A stretch of DNA of 31,345 nt from Galactobacter sp. (lineage in GTDB: Bacteria; Actinomycetota; Actinomycetes; Actinomycetales; Micrococcaceae): positions 1 to 31,345 of the forward strand of contig NZ_JALAGT010000020.1 in the NCBI RefSeq assembly GCF_022712295.1. Reading direction: 5' to 3'. The notes beneath the pieces are model-generated. The model saw only the letters and a list, made by a program, of their open reading frames with translations, was not told the origin of the DNA and searched no databases. Numbering within the stretch: position 1 is the stretch's first letter; every line of letters begins with the position of its first letter. Positions 24,824-31,345 of this stretch are shown piece after piece. A program made the translations under genes and the position numbers.

Positions 24824-27535
24824 ATGCCCCGCTCCGCCTCCCGCCGTCGCCTGCGCAGGTGGCCCTGGGCCGCACTGTGTTCCCTCCTGCTGGCAGCGGT
24901 CGCAGCGGTGGCCGGACTGGTGTTGTTCACCGCAAGGTCTGACATCTCCGTCCAGGTCCGAGGTGCGGACGTGACCGAGAGCCAAGTGCTCGCTTCGATG
25001 GACGGCCTGAGGGCGTACGCGCCGTTCACCCTCAGGGTCTGCGGCCTGGAGGAGGCGGAACAGTGCCAGAACCCGGGTCCTGGGCTCGTGACCATACGGC
25101 AGGAAGCCGGGATGCCGGTGACCGAGGTGGCCCCTGACCTGCTGCGCTTCCCGCTGCTGAGTTCCGATGGCATCGATGAGGACTCCGCCCACCACATGAT
25201 CCAGCAGGCCGCCACCGACGCGGCTCTGTCCGGACAAGGCGCCGGGCAACCCTCCGCGGCAGCCGCCGCAGTAGTGGAAGCACAGAGCCTGTCCTTGCAT
25301 CGATCACCACTGCTATGGGGCGGCTTGTTCCTGGCTTTCCTGCTCACCGCCTTCGTCCTCGGCTTCCGACATCAGCGGCAGTGGCGCAGGCAGACCGGCC
25401 TCGAGGAGCAGATCGCCCACGGGGCCAAGGCCCTCTCCGCCGCCCTGATCCGCCTGGATGAGGTGGAACTGACGGCGGCGCAGCTGGAGATGTTGCACTC
25501 GGATGCGGACACAGCCGCGGAACTGGCCAAGCAGTTACGGCGGCTACCGGGGCGAATCCTCGAGCTGGTCCGCGAACAGGACGAGCTTCAGTCCTGGCAC
25601 GCCGACACTGTCTTCACCAAGGAACAAGCCGCCCGGATCACCCGGTTCCAGGACCACAGCACCGCCTTCTCGCGGGAGGTGAACGCCCTCTGTGGTCAAG
25701 CAGCCCTGCTGATGCACCCCACGTCTTCGGTGTGGGACCTCGAGGCACGCCCGTTGTTGGAGTCCCAAGCCACCGTCGAGTCCGCGTTGAAGCGCATCCG
25801 TGGAACCCGCATCAAGTCCGCCAGAACGGCCGTCGAGACCTTGAGCCAGGTCCGCGAGGACGTCCTGGGCTTGGGAGCCAGACGGATGACCGGCACCGGC
25901 TCCATCGTCACCGAGGATCTCCAAGAACTGGTCCGGCTGACCATGCTGGTTGATGAGGTCCTCGCCGAGTTGGTGGCCGGCCTGACCAAGGTGCGCAACG
26001 TCCAGCCCCGCCGTGACCTGCCGAAGGACCTGCGCAAGGCTTCCCACGCGCAAGGTGTTCGGCTGCGTTCGGAACCGGGGATGGCTCAGCGGCCGTTGGT
26101 GCGGCAGGCGTTGGGCGGTGTGCAGCGCAGAGGAGTCATGACGGCCCAGGGATTCAGGTCATGGGCGGATGACGTGATTCTGGTGCCCGGCTCACGAAAG
26201 TCGGTGTCACAGAACGCCAGGCAGGCCCGGGCAGAGTCCGGTCGCCGTTCGGCCTCCAAGCACGCGGCGGGTCGCCGCTACGGCTCCTTGCGAGAGCTCT
26301 GGACGGCTCCCGCCGCCGTGGCCTGCGCCTGCGTCGTGGCAGGCCTGGTGCTCGGCAGCATCGTCGGTTCCACGCCGACCTGGTTGGAAGAATATGAACG
26401 GACGGAACACCCCACCCTGGTATCCGCGTTCACGACCATTCCCGAGAATGAGAACTACAACTCCGCGGTCTTCGAGAACGAACTCGATCCCGACTTCAAC
26501 GACGTACTCAAGGATGGCTACAAGGGCGTCTACGACCCTGTCACCTCGTATCGTCCGATCAAGCTGGTGGTCGTCGAGTTGCCTGCAGACCTCGGTCAGG
26601 ATCGGGTGAAACCACTGACGTCCTACTCAGAGGGTCGGGAACGGGACAAGGAGGAGGAGCGGCGTGAGCGTGACCTGAACGTGCCGGTCCCCAGCGTCCC
26701 GGACGCGGTGCAAGCCGTGACCGCCCGGCAGCTGGTGCGGACGGCGGTCAGGGAGAACCCCGAGCTCTTGGACCCCAGAACCGGCGATCTGATGCCCGAG
26801 GCCGTCGTCATGGGCCTGCGTCAGGTCTCCTCATCGCCCCAAGCCGACGAGGAAGGCCGGAGCCACGGCTCGGGCCTCAGTTACGTCTACTACCGACTTG
26901 CTGCGTGGGGATGGGGTCCGGCGTATGCCTCTCAGAGCGACGGCGGTGAGGGGATCTCGCCTCGCGCCTCCGACACGGCCGAGGGACGGGGCCTCGGATC
27001 TGAACTCTTGGAGACACTCCTGCCGAAGCTGGCGGAGACCCACGGACGTCCGTTGTGGATCACGGCTCCCTCCACCAGAGTGGCGGTCACCCTCGGCACC
27101 ACCACCGCCCTCATCGCGGTGATCACGCTCGTGTTGTGGTTGAACACCAAACCATGGTTGGCGCTCGGTGCCAGCGGCCGTCGGAGAAGAGCGTCGGATG
27201 CGACCTTGGAAAGGACGCGCGCGGACCTGCTTGCCCGGTTCTCGCGCGAGGACGAGGACAGCCTGAACATGCTGCTGGCCGTTCGGGGAGGGCCGGAAGC
27301 GGAATCCGATGCGGGCTCGGTGGAAGCGGAACGGCACCGCATCCGCACCCGAGCCCAGGCCATGGCCCTGCGCCAGGCCGAGGAGCTGGCCGCCGCACCC
27401 AGGGCGGAGCGCAGTACCCAGCGCTTCGCCCGGCAGGTCGCGGCCCTGGAGGACATGGTGCGCTGGATCGACTCCTCCAGCGAGAAGACCGCTCAGGCCG
27501 TTCAGCGCCACCTGGACTCGGTGGAGCACGCCTGA
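24824..27535 (+). CDS. Large multi-pass membrane protein of unknown function
   Basis: I do not recognise this 903-residue protein with certainty; a DUF5129-like protein of Micrococcaceae is one possibility. The basic start and first helix (about 12-38) could be a signal anchor. Then come a roughly 125-residue extracellular domain (DISVQVRGADVTESQVLASM; cysteines in RVCGLEEAEQC), helix 2 (about 164-182), and a roughly 310-residue charged helical cytoplasmic region. Helix 3 (about 495-517), a second extracellular domain (PIKLVVVELPADLG, LSYVYYRLAAWGWGP), helix 4 (about 752-773) and a C-terminal coiled-coil-like tail follow. The arrangement outside-in-outside-in looks like a duplicated module. 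ATG 24824 is preferred; GTG 24809 is possible. No ribosome site is evident; TAGATT directly precedes the ATG. Confidence 0.75.
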   Translation: MPRSASRRRLRRWPWAALCSLLLAAVAAVAGLVLFTARSDISVQVRGADVTESQVLASMDGLRAYAPFTLRVCGLEEAEQCQNPGPGLVTIRQEAGMPVTEVAPDLLRFPLLSSDGIDEDSAHHMIQQAATDAALSGQGAGQPSAAAAAVVEAQSLSLHRSPLLWGGLFLAFLLTAFVLGFRHQRQWRRQTGLEEQIAHGAKALSAALIRLDEVELTAAQLEMLHSDADTAAELAKQLRRLPGRILELVREQDELQSWHADTVFTKEQAARITRFQDHSTAFSREVNALCGQAALLMHPTSSVWDLEARPLLESQATVESALKRIRGTRIKSARTAVETLSQVREDVLGLGARRMTGTGSIVTEDLQELVRLTMLVDEVLAELVAGLTKVRNVQPRRDLPKDLRKASHAQGVRLRSEPGMAQRPLVRQALGGVQRRGVMTAQGFRSWADDVILVPGSRKSVSQNARQARAESGRRSASKHAAGRRYGSLRELWTAPAAVACACVVAGLVLGSIVGSTPTWLEEYERTEHPTLVSAFTTIPENENYNSAVFENELDPDFNDVLKDGYKGVYDPVTSYRPIKLVVVELPADLGQDRVKPLTSYSEGRERDKEEERRERDLNVPVPSVPDAVQAVTARQLVRTAVRENPELLDPRTGDLMPEAVVMGLRQVSSSPQADEEGRSHGSGLSYVYYRLAAWGWGPAYASQSDGGEGISPRASDTAEGRGLGSELLETLLPKLAETHGRPLWITAPSTRVAVTLGTTTALIAVITLVLWLNTKPWLALGASGRRRRASDATLERTRADLLARFSREDEDSLNMLLAVRGGPEAESDAGSVEAERHRIRTRAQAMALRQAEELAAAPRAERSTQRFARQVAALEDMVRWIDSSSEKTAQAVQRHLDSVEHA

Positions 27536-27540
27536 GCACA

Positions 27541-28113
27541 TCAGCCCTGGCGCTCGCGGCCACCCTCCACGAACCAGCCCGACGAGGTGGCACCACAGTC
27601 CCTCCCGCCGACGGCGAAGCGCGGATCCTGATCCGCGGCCCAGCGCACCGCGCGCACGTGGAGCGGGGGGACATCGGCCAGGTCGTCGATGCTGCGCCAA
27701 GCCACCTCGAGGTTCTCGTCGTCGTTGACCCGTGCCTCTCCGCTACCCGGCAGCGGGTCCAGGGCCATGATGACGTCCAGATACTGGGCGTGATCCCCGT
27801 TGGGGTAGGTGGTGGGCTGCGTGGTCTGCACCCCGACCAGCCGGGTGACACGGGCGCTGACGCCGGTCTCCTCCAGCACCTCCCGCGTGATGCCGTCGGC
27901 CGGTTCCTCCCCCGGTTCCAGGATCCCGGCCGGGACGGTCCAGCATCCGTTGTCCGCCCGACGGACCAGCAGCACCTCCGCAGCCACGTCGCGTTCGGCG
28001 CCTGCCGCACTCGCAGGAGCGGGCCGCAGCACCACCCCCTTCACTCCCGGCATCCATAGCGGGTCGTGGCCGATCTTGGAGCGCAGCGCGAGGACGAAGT
28101 CTGGCGTGGTCAT
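27541..28113 (-). CDS. NUDIX hydrolase
   Basis: A 190-residue pyrophosphohydrolase acting on a nucleoside-diphosphate-linked substrate that cannot be named from sequence. The Nudix box G-x5-E-x7-REVLEETGV is complete (about residues 63-85). It is followed by TTYPNGDHAQYLDVIMALDPLPG, and preceded by VLLVRRADNGCWTVPAG. The C-terminal part (about 130-190) is a charged extension. It ends 5 bases from the end of the convergent 903-residue gene, with no room for a terminator. The ATG has no strong ribosome site. Confidence 0.9.
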   Translation of the reverse strand: MTTPDFVLALRSKIGHDPLWMPGVKGVVLRPAPASAAGAERDVAAEVLLVRRADNGCWTVPAGILEPGEEPADGITREVLEETGVSARVTRLVGVQTTQPTTYPNGDHAQYLDVIMALDPLPGSGEARVNDDENLEVAWRSIDDLADVPPLHVRAVRWAADQDPRFAVGGRDCGATSSGWFVEGGRERQG

Positions 28114-28277
28114 GGTCCAACTCTGTCATGCTCCGGACGCATGGCGGAGGGTGGATTCGCACTGGTGCCCTGGCGAGACCGAACCGAGACGGGACGGGCC
28201 GAGACGCGGTTACTGAGAAGTAGCTGTCAACACCGTTGATTGCCTGGTTCAAGGAGACAGGACAGCGTCATATTTGA

Positions 28278-28283
28278 GATACT
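28278..28283 (+). promoter_or_regulatory. -10 box of leaderless purine nucleoside phosphorylase gene
   Basis: GATACT, then 7 bases, then ATG 28291. The same box and spacing occur before the CoA-transferase gene (29713). The rest of the 28114-28290 divergent gap shows no clear element. Confidence 0.45.
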
Positions 28284-28290
28284 GGACGCC

Positions 28291-28998
28291 ATGTCCACGC
28301 CCCATATCGCAGCCGAACCCGGCGATTTCGCAGCCCTCGTCCTCATGCCGGGAGACCCCCAGCGAACCAGGGTGATCGCCAAAACCTTCTTCACCCGCCC
28401 GCATCTGGTGACCGATGTGCGCGGAATCGAGGGCTGGACAGGCAAGGTGGACGGAATGGATGTCTCCGTCATGGCCTCCGGCATGGGCATGCCGTCTCTG
28501 TCGATCTATGCAACCGAGCTGATCCGCTTCTACGGAGCCAAGCGGATCGTGCGTGTTGGCACCGTGGGCGGGATTGCCGACAAGGTCCAGTTGGGAGACA
28601 TCATCATCGGCAACGCGGCCCACACGGATTCCGCGATCGCGGCCACCCGGGTGCCTGGTGTGCACTACTCCCACGTCCCCGCGTTCCCTCTGCTGGAGGG
28701 AGCGGTCGGTATGGCCCGTGCGGAGCGGATCAAGCACCACGTTGGTCCGCTGTTCAGTTCCGATCTCTTCTACGCCGACCGTCCCGAGGTCACGCAGGCA
28801 CTGAAGCAGCACGGGACCCTGGCGGTGGAGATGGAGGCTGCCGCCCTCTACGGTCTTGCTGCTGCCGAAGGGGTGGAGGCGCTGGCCGTGTGCACGGTGT
28901 CCGACCACCTCTTCCGTTCCGAGGAGATGACCTCGCAGGAGCGCTCCACGCATGTGGAGGACGCCGTGCAGGTGGCCTTGGGTGCCCTGTTCTCGTGA
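28291..28998 (+). CDS. deoD: Purine-nucleoside phosphorylase, DeoD type
   Basis: Hexameric-type phosphorylase cleaving purine (deoxy)nucleosides to base and (deoxy)ribose-1-phosphate for salvage. Motifs: STPHIAAEPGDFA, VLMPGDPQRTRVIA, VMASGMGMPSLSIYATELI, IVRVGTVGGI, VEMEAAALYGL (E180-E182, ribose contact), and VSDHLF with the catalytic Asp at 208. The 235-residue length is typical. ATG 28291 matches the family N-terminus and the leaderless box; an in-frame upstream start at 28240 would add 17 residues not found in the family. It is followed by a convergent-gene hairpin. Confidence 0.94.
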   Translation: MSTPHIAAEPGDFAALVLMPGDPQRTRVIAKTFFTRPHLVTDVRGIEGWTGKVDGMDVSVMASGMGMPSLSIYATELIRFYGAKRIVRVGTVGGIADKVQLGDIIIGNAAHTDSAIAATRVPGVHYSHVPAFPLLEGAVGMARAERIKHHVGPLFSSDLFYADRPEVTQALKQHGTLAVEMEAAALYGLAAAEGVEALAVCTVSDHLFRSEEMTSQERSTHVEDAVQVALGALFS

Positions 28999-29025
28999 AC
29001 CCGTACGTGTTGGGACCACCCGCCC

Positions 29026-29057
29026 TTACCAACACTTAGCCCCTTAAGTGTTGGTAA
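29026..29057. terminator. Bidirectional hairpin between deoD and A24 peptidase
   Basis: Perfect 13-bp stem (29026-29038 with 29045-29057) around a 6-base loop. The stem is AT-rich (TTACCAACACTTA), unlike the GC-rich terminators elsewhere in the window. Confidence 0.8.
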
Positions 29058-29090
29058 CTCGTTCGCCGACCATCAGCGAGCGCCAACCGT

Positions 29091-29597
29091 TCAAAGGCAC
29101 AGCGCGGCGAGAGTCCCCAGTAAGAGAGCGGGCCCAAAGGCGATGTGTGCCCTCGGATTCCTGGTGCGGATCATGACCACGGCCGCGTGAATTCCTGCCA
29201 CGACGAGCGTCAGGACCAGCGCGACTATCGGGTGGCCCCAGGAGAGCACACCGGTGATCCCGCCCAGCGCCGGGACCAGCTTCACATCTCCGAATCCCAT
29301 GGTGGCCGGGCTGGCCAGGTGCACCGCCAGGAACAACGCCAAGGCCAGTGCTGCGCAGGCCCACGCGCGCCCCAACCTGCCCCAGTCGGCGAGGACCAGA
29401 CAGGCTACTGTCAGACACCCCAACACCACCGCGTTCAAGGGCAGAGTGAACCTGTCCGGAAGCTGGTGTTCCCGGGCATCGGCCAACGCCAGGCGGGCAC
29501 CGAAGTAGAGGAACGCCAGGCATGCTGCCCCGAGCAATACGCACGCGACCACGCCGGTGACGCCGGTAGCCGCGAGGCCGGACAGCAGGGATCTCAT
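29091..29597 (-). CDS. A24 family prepilin peptidase (short form)
   Basis: Integral-membrane aspartyl peptidase processing type IV prepilin-like leader peptides. The 168 residues have about six hydrophobic helices and the two catalytic aspartates: D40 in ADAREHQLPD and D104 in the GxGD motif MGFGDVKL. The N-terminal methyltransferase/zinc domain of full PilD enzymes is absent, as in the short TadV/CpaA-like forms. No pilin or tad genes are in the window, so its substrate must be elsewhere. The start is ATG 29597, with TACATT 6 bases upstream (leaderless); the frame is open further upstream but that part opposes the CoA-transferase. Confidence 0.85.
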   Translation of the reverse strand: MRSLLSGLAATGVTGVVACVLLGAACLAFLYFGARLALADAREHQLPDRFTLPLNAVVLGCLTVACLVLADWGRLGRAWACAALALALFLAVHLASPATMGFGDVKLVPALGGITGVLSWGHPIVALVLTLVVAGIHAAVVMIRTRNPRAHIAFGPALLLGTLAALCL

Positions 29598-29603
29598 GGC
29601 CGA

Positions 29604-29609
29604 AATGTA
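29604..29609 (-). promoter_or_regulatory. -10 box of leaderless A24 peptidase gene
   Basis: TACATT on the minus strand, then 6 bases, then ATG 29597. It decides the start of the short form. Confidence 0.5.
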
Positions 29610-29712
29610 CGCGACGACTCGGCGCCCGACCAGAAAGCCGTCTCCGCCCTGTGGATATCGTTGTCCGGGTCGGGGCGTCGTGGGATGGCTTGTGCCCTGT
29701 GGGAGCCAGGCG

Positions 29713-29718
29713 GATACT
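29713..29718 (+). promoter_or_regulatory. -10 box of leaderless CoA-transferase gene
   Basis: GATACT, 7 bases, ATG 29726; identical box and spacing to that before deoD. Confidence 0.45.
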
Positions 29719-29725
29719 GAGCCGC

Positions 29726-30820
29726 ATGTTTGAGCCCTTCGCCCCGGTGCTGCAGCTCGTCTGGGGTGCCGTGAGAGACAGTATCGCCCTGGATGACGGC
29801 GAGCCTGCCCGCATCCGGATGAGCGGTCCACGCACCGTCCTGCCGTGCCCGTTCGACGTCACCGGACTGGCCACCGCTGCCGTGGCGAGCGCGCACCTGG
29901 CTGCGTCCCGCGTGCTGGCTGCGCGCCGAGCCTCCGCCGGTTTCGCCTCGGTCAGCGTGGATTCCAGGGGCGCCTGTGCGGCATTCGCAACCGAGAGACT
30001 CTTCACCCCGATCGGCTGGGAGCGGCCGGCCGCCTGGGACGAGATCGCCGGGAACTACCGGTGCGCCGATGGATGGATCAAGCTGCACACGAACTACGCC
30101 TACCACCGCCGAGCCGTTGAAGAGGTACTCGACGCCCATGACCGAACGGCAGTGGCCGCCCGCGTGGCCGACTGGGGTGCGGAGGCCCTGGAGACGGCAG
30201 TGGTCGGCGCGGGCGGCGCTGCCGCGGCGCTCCATTCGGATTCGACATGGCTGGCATCCTCGGCCGGGGCAGCAACCAGAGATGCCCCCGTGGCCTCCAC
30301 GCGATGGGTGGACAGCAGCGAAAGACCAGGGCCGGCCGGCGCCGTGAGCTTGCCGTTCGACGGGCTGAAGGTCCTGGACCTGACCAGGGTCATCGCCGGC
30401 CCGGTGTGCACCGGCTTCCTCGCGTCGATGGGAGCGGACGTGCTGCGCATCGACCCTCCGGGCTTTGCCGAGGTGGCACCCCTGGTGCCAGTGACCACTG
30501 CGGGCAAGCGCACTGCGGCGCTGGACCACGCGACCGGCTGGCTGCTGGCCTCCGCCATCGGCCGAGTCCTGCAGCGGCAGATCCTCGACGGCAGAACGGC
30601 CACGATCCATGCCTCCCTCATCGGCACGGCGCGGCTGTTGCAATCCCTCCCCAACGCGGAGGGCGCGGTTGCTACAGAGCAGTTCCCACCCCTCGTGGAG
30701 ACCGAGACCGCATGGGGCCCCGCCGAGACCGTGGGCCCTGCCGGGCACATCGCGGGAGTCAGCCCGGTGTCTCGGCATCGGGCGGGGCCCCTGGGACGTG
30801 ACGCACCGCAGTTCTTGTGA
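29726..30820 (+). CDS. Family III (CaiB/BaiF) CoA-transferase with apparent internal deletion
   Basis: Related to two-part actinobacterial CoA-transferases. Residues 1-190 are the N-terminal piece (ACAAFATERLFTPIGWERP, GNYRCADGWIKLHTNYAYHR). From about residue 209 the classical CaiB start appears: LPFDGLKVLDLTRVIAGPV, SMGADVLRIDPPG, TAGKRTAALD (D267). The sequence then jumps directly to HATGWLLASAIGRVLQRQ, which in the family comes only after a segment of about 100 or more residues holding the catalytic aspartate and the GPW/GFD region. The 364-residue length is correspondingly short. The frame is intact. ATG 29726 follows a GATACT box. CoA transfer is therefore doubtful; it may be a decaying gene or a non-catalytic form. 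Confidence 0.75.
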   Translation: MFEPFAPVLQLVWGAVRDSIALDDGEPARIRMSGPRTVLPCPFDVTGLATAAVASAHLAASRVLAARRASAGFASVSVDSRGACAAFATERLFTPIGWERPAAWDEIAGNYRCADGWIKLHTNYAYHRRAVEEVLDAHDRTAVAARVADWGAEALETAVVGAGGAAAALHSDSTWLASSAGAATRDAPVASTRWVDSSERPGPAGAVSLPFDGLKVLDLTRVIAGPVCTGFLASMGADVLRIDPPGFAEVAPLVPVTTAGKRTAALDHATGWLLASAIGRVLQRQILDGRTATIHASLIGTARLLQSLPNAEGAVATEQFPPLVETETAWGPAETVGPAGHIAGVSPVSRHRAGPLGRDAPQFL

Positions 30821-30834
30821 CGGCAGAACCACTG

Positions 30835-31345
30835 TCAGGACGTCAGCCCCATCCGTGAGACCGCGCGAACGGACTCGACCACCGCGTCGGCCGCGGTTTC
30901 CAGATCGGCGGCAGCCGTGTGCGGCGCGAAACTCAACCGAAGCGCACCCAGGGCATCGGGCCCCGGATATCCCATCGCGGTGAGCACAGCCGATGGCTCG
31001 GTGGAACCGGCGGAACAGGCGGAACCGGAGGAGGCGAGCACTCCTCGTCGGCCGAGTTCGAGCAGCACGGCTTCGGCATGCAGACCGGGGAAAACGAAGG
31101 AAACGATCCCCTGGACGCGACGCACCGGAGCTCCCGAGAGTGCGGCGGGAACTCCGGCGGCGGCGAGCGCCTCCAACACGTGGGCGGCCATCCGGTCCCC
31201 CGGCCGCGGCCCGCACGCGGCCTCGGCCTCACCCGGACCCGACACCGACATGGAGTCCAGAGCTGCAGCGGCCAGGGCGTCGGCCCGCGCCAGAGTCATG
31301 GCGAGCGCCGTCGATACCGCGCCAGGCACGTTCACGGTGCCCGAG
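30835..31345 (-). CDS. Cysteine desulfurase, C-terminal part (runs off the window)
   Basis: PLP-dependent NifS/IscS-type enzyme that removes sulfur from cysteine for Fe-S clusters and thio-cofactors. Only the C-terminal 170 residues or so are here; the N-terminal part with the PLP lysine lies beyond base 31345. The fragment opens in the SGTVNVPGAVSTALAMTL segment and includes FVFPGLHAEAVLLELGRRG, the mobile loop SSGSACSAGS with the persulfide cysteine (codon at 31017-31015), and LRLSFAPHTAAADLETAAD. A GTG at 31335 should not be taken as the start. Its stop lies 15 bases from that of the convergent CoA-transferase. Confidence 0.85.
   Translation of the reverse strand, partial: SGTVNVPGAVSTALAMTLARADALAAAALDSMSVSGPGEAEAACGPRPGDRMAAHVLEALAAAGVPAALSGAPVRRVQGIVSFVFPGLHAEAVLLELGRRGVLASSGSACSAGSTEPSAVLTAMGYPGPDALGALRLSFAPHTAAADLETAADAVVESVRAVSRMGLTS

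Overview
The window is a high-GC stretch of chromosomal DNA from an actinobacterium, most likely a member of the Micrococcales (Micrococcaceae-like). This rests on a WhiB2/WhmD-type regulator, the actinobacterial families DUF3499, TIGR03089, DUF4245 and DUF5719, a bacterial O-mannosyltransferase, and many promoters whose -10 box (TANNNT) lies 6-8 bases before a start codon, as in leaderless actinobacterial genes. Genus cannot be settled from the sequence. I see no transposase, integrase, phage gene, tRNA, rRNA or CRISPR array. The region reads as ordinary core genome with a few damaged or oddly built genes.

Layout. 1-1.6 kb: succinate-semialdehyde dehydrogenase (gabD, -) with a repeat-rich upstream region that looks like an operator. 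1.8-4.4 kb: rsmI (-) and a protein O-mannosyltransferase (+) from a divergent promoter. 4.4-6.9 kb: a DUF1461 membrane protein and DUF3499 (-), divergent from a metallopeptidase-fold protein that lacks HExxH (+). 7.0-13.0 kb: an overlapping three-gene set on the minus strand, whiB2 -> giant GT2 membrane glycosyltransferase -> DUF5719 surface protein. 13.3-19.6 kb: TIGR03089 (+), GtrA (-), purK (+, with an apparent one-base frameshift), then purE, an LCP ligase and manA (+). 19.7-24.7 kb: glpX (-), DUF4245, beta-carbonic anhydrase, alpha/beta hydrolase and fumC (+). 24.8-31.3 kb: a 903-residue multi-pass protein of unknown function (+), a NUDIX hydrolase (-), deoD (+), a small A24 prepilin peptidase (-), a shortened family III CoA-transferase (+), and the C-terminal part of a cysteine desulfurase (-) running off the window.

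How it fits together. whiB2, DUF3499, the metallopeptidase-fold gene, manA, LCP, TIGR03089, purE, purK and GtrA correspond (from memory of gene order) to the Mycobacterium tuberculosis Rv3255c-Rv3277 neighbourhood, and fumC, glpX and DUF4245 to Rv1098c-Rv1100. The common theme of the first block is cell-envelope glycosylation: mannose supply (manA), polyprenyl-linked sugar handling (GtrA), glycan ligation to the wall (LCP), O-mannosylation (PMT) and a large surface glycosyltransferase plus secreted partner, headed by a developmental/division regulator. Central carbon and purine genes (gabD, glpX, fumC, purE, purK, deoD) are interleaved.

Most notable points: purK carries a one-base deletion right after its ATP-grasp N-terminal motif; the CoA-transferase appears to have lost its catalytic middle by an in-frame deletion between two Ala-Leu-Asp sites; the giant glycosyltransferase needs a CTG start overlapping the whiB2 stop to have a complete GT2 domain; several gene starts should be moved to leaderless positions. 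I do not see a convincing wholly new biological system; the closest candidate is the whiB2-GT-DUF5719 envelope operon.
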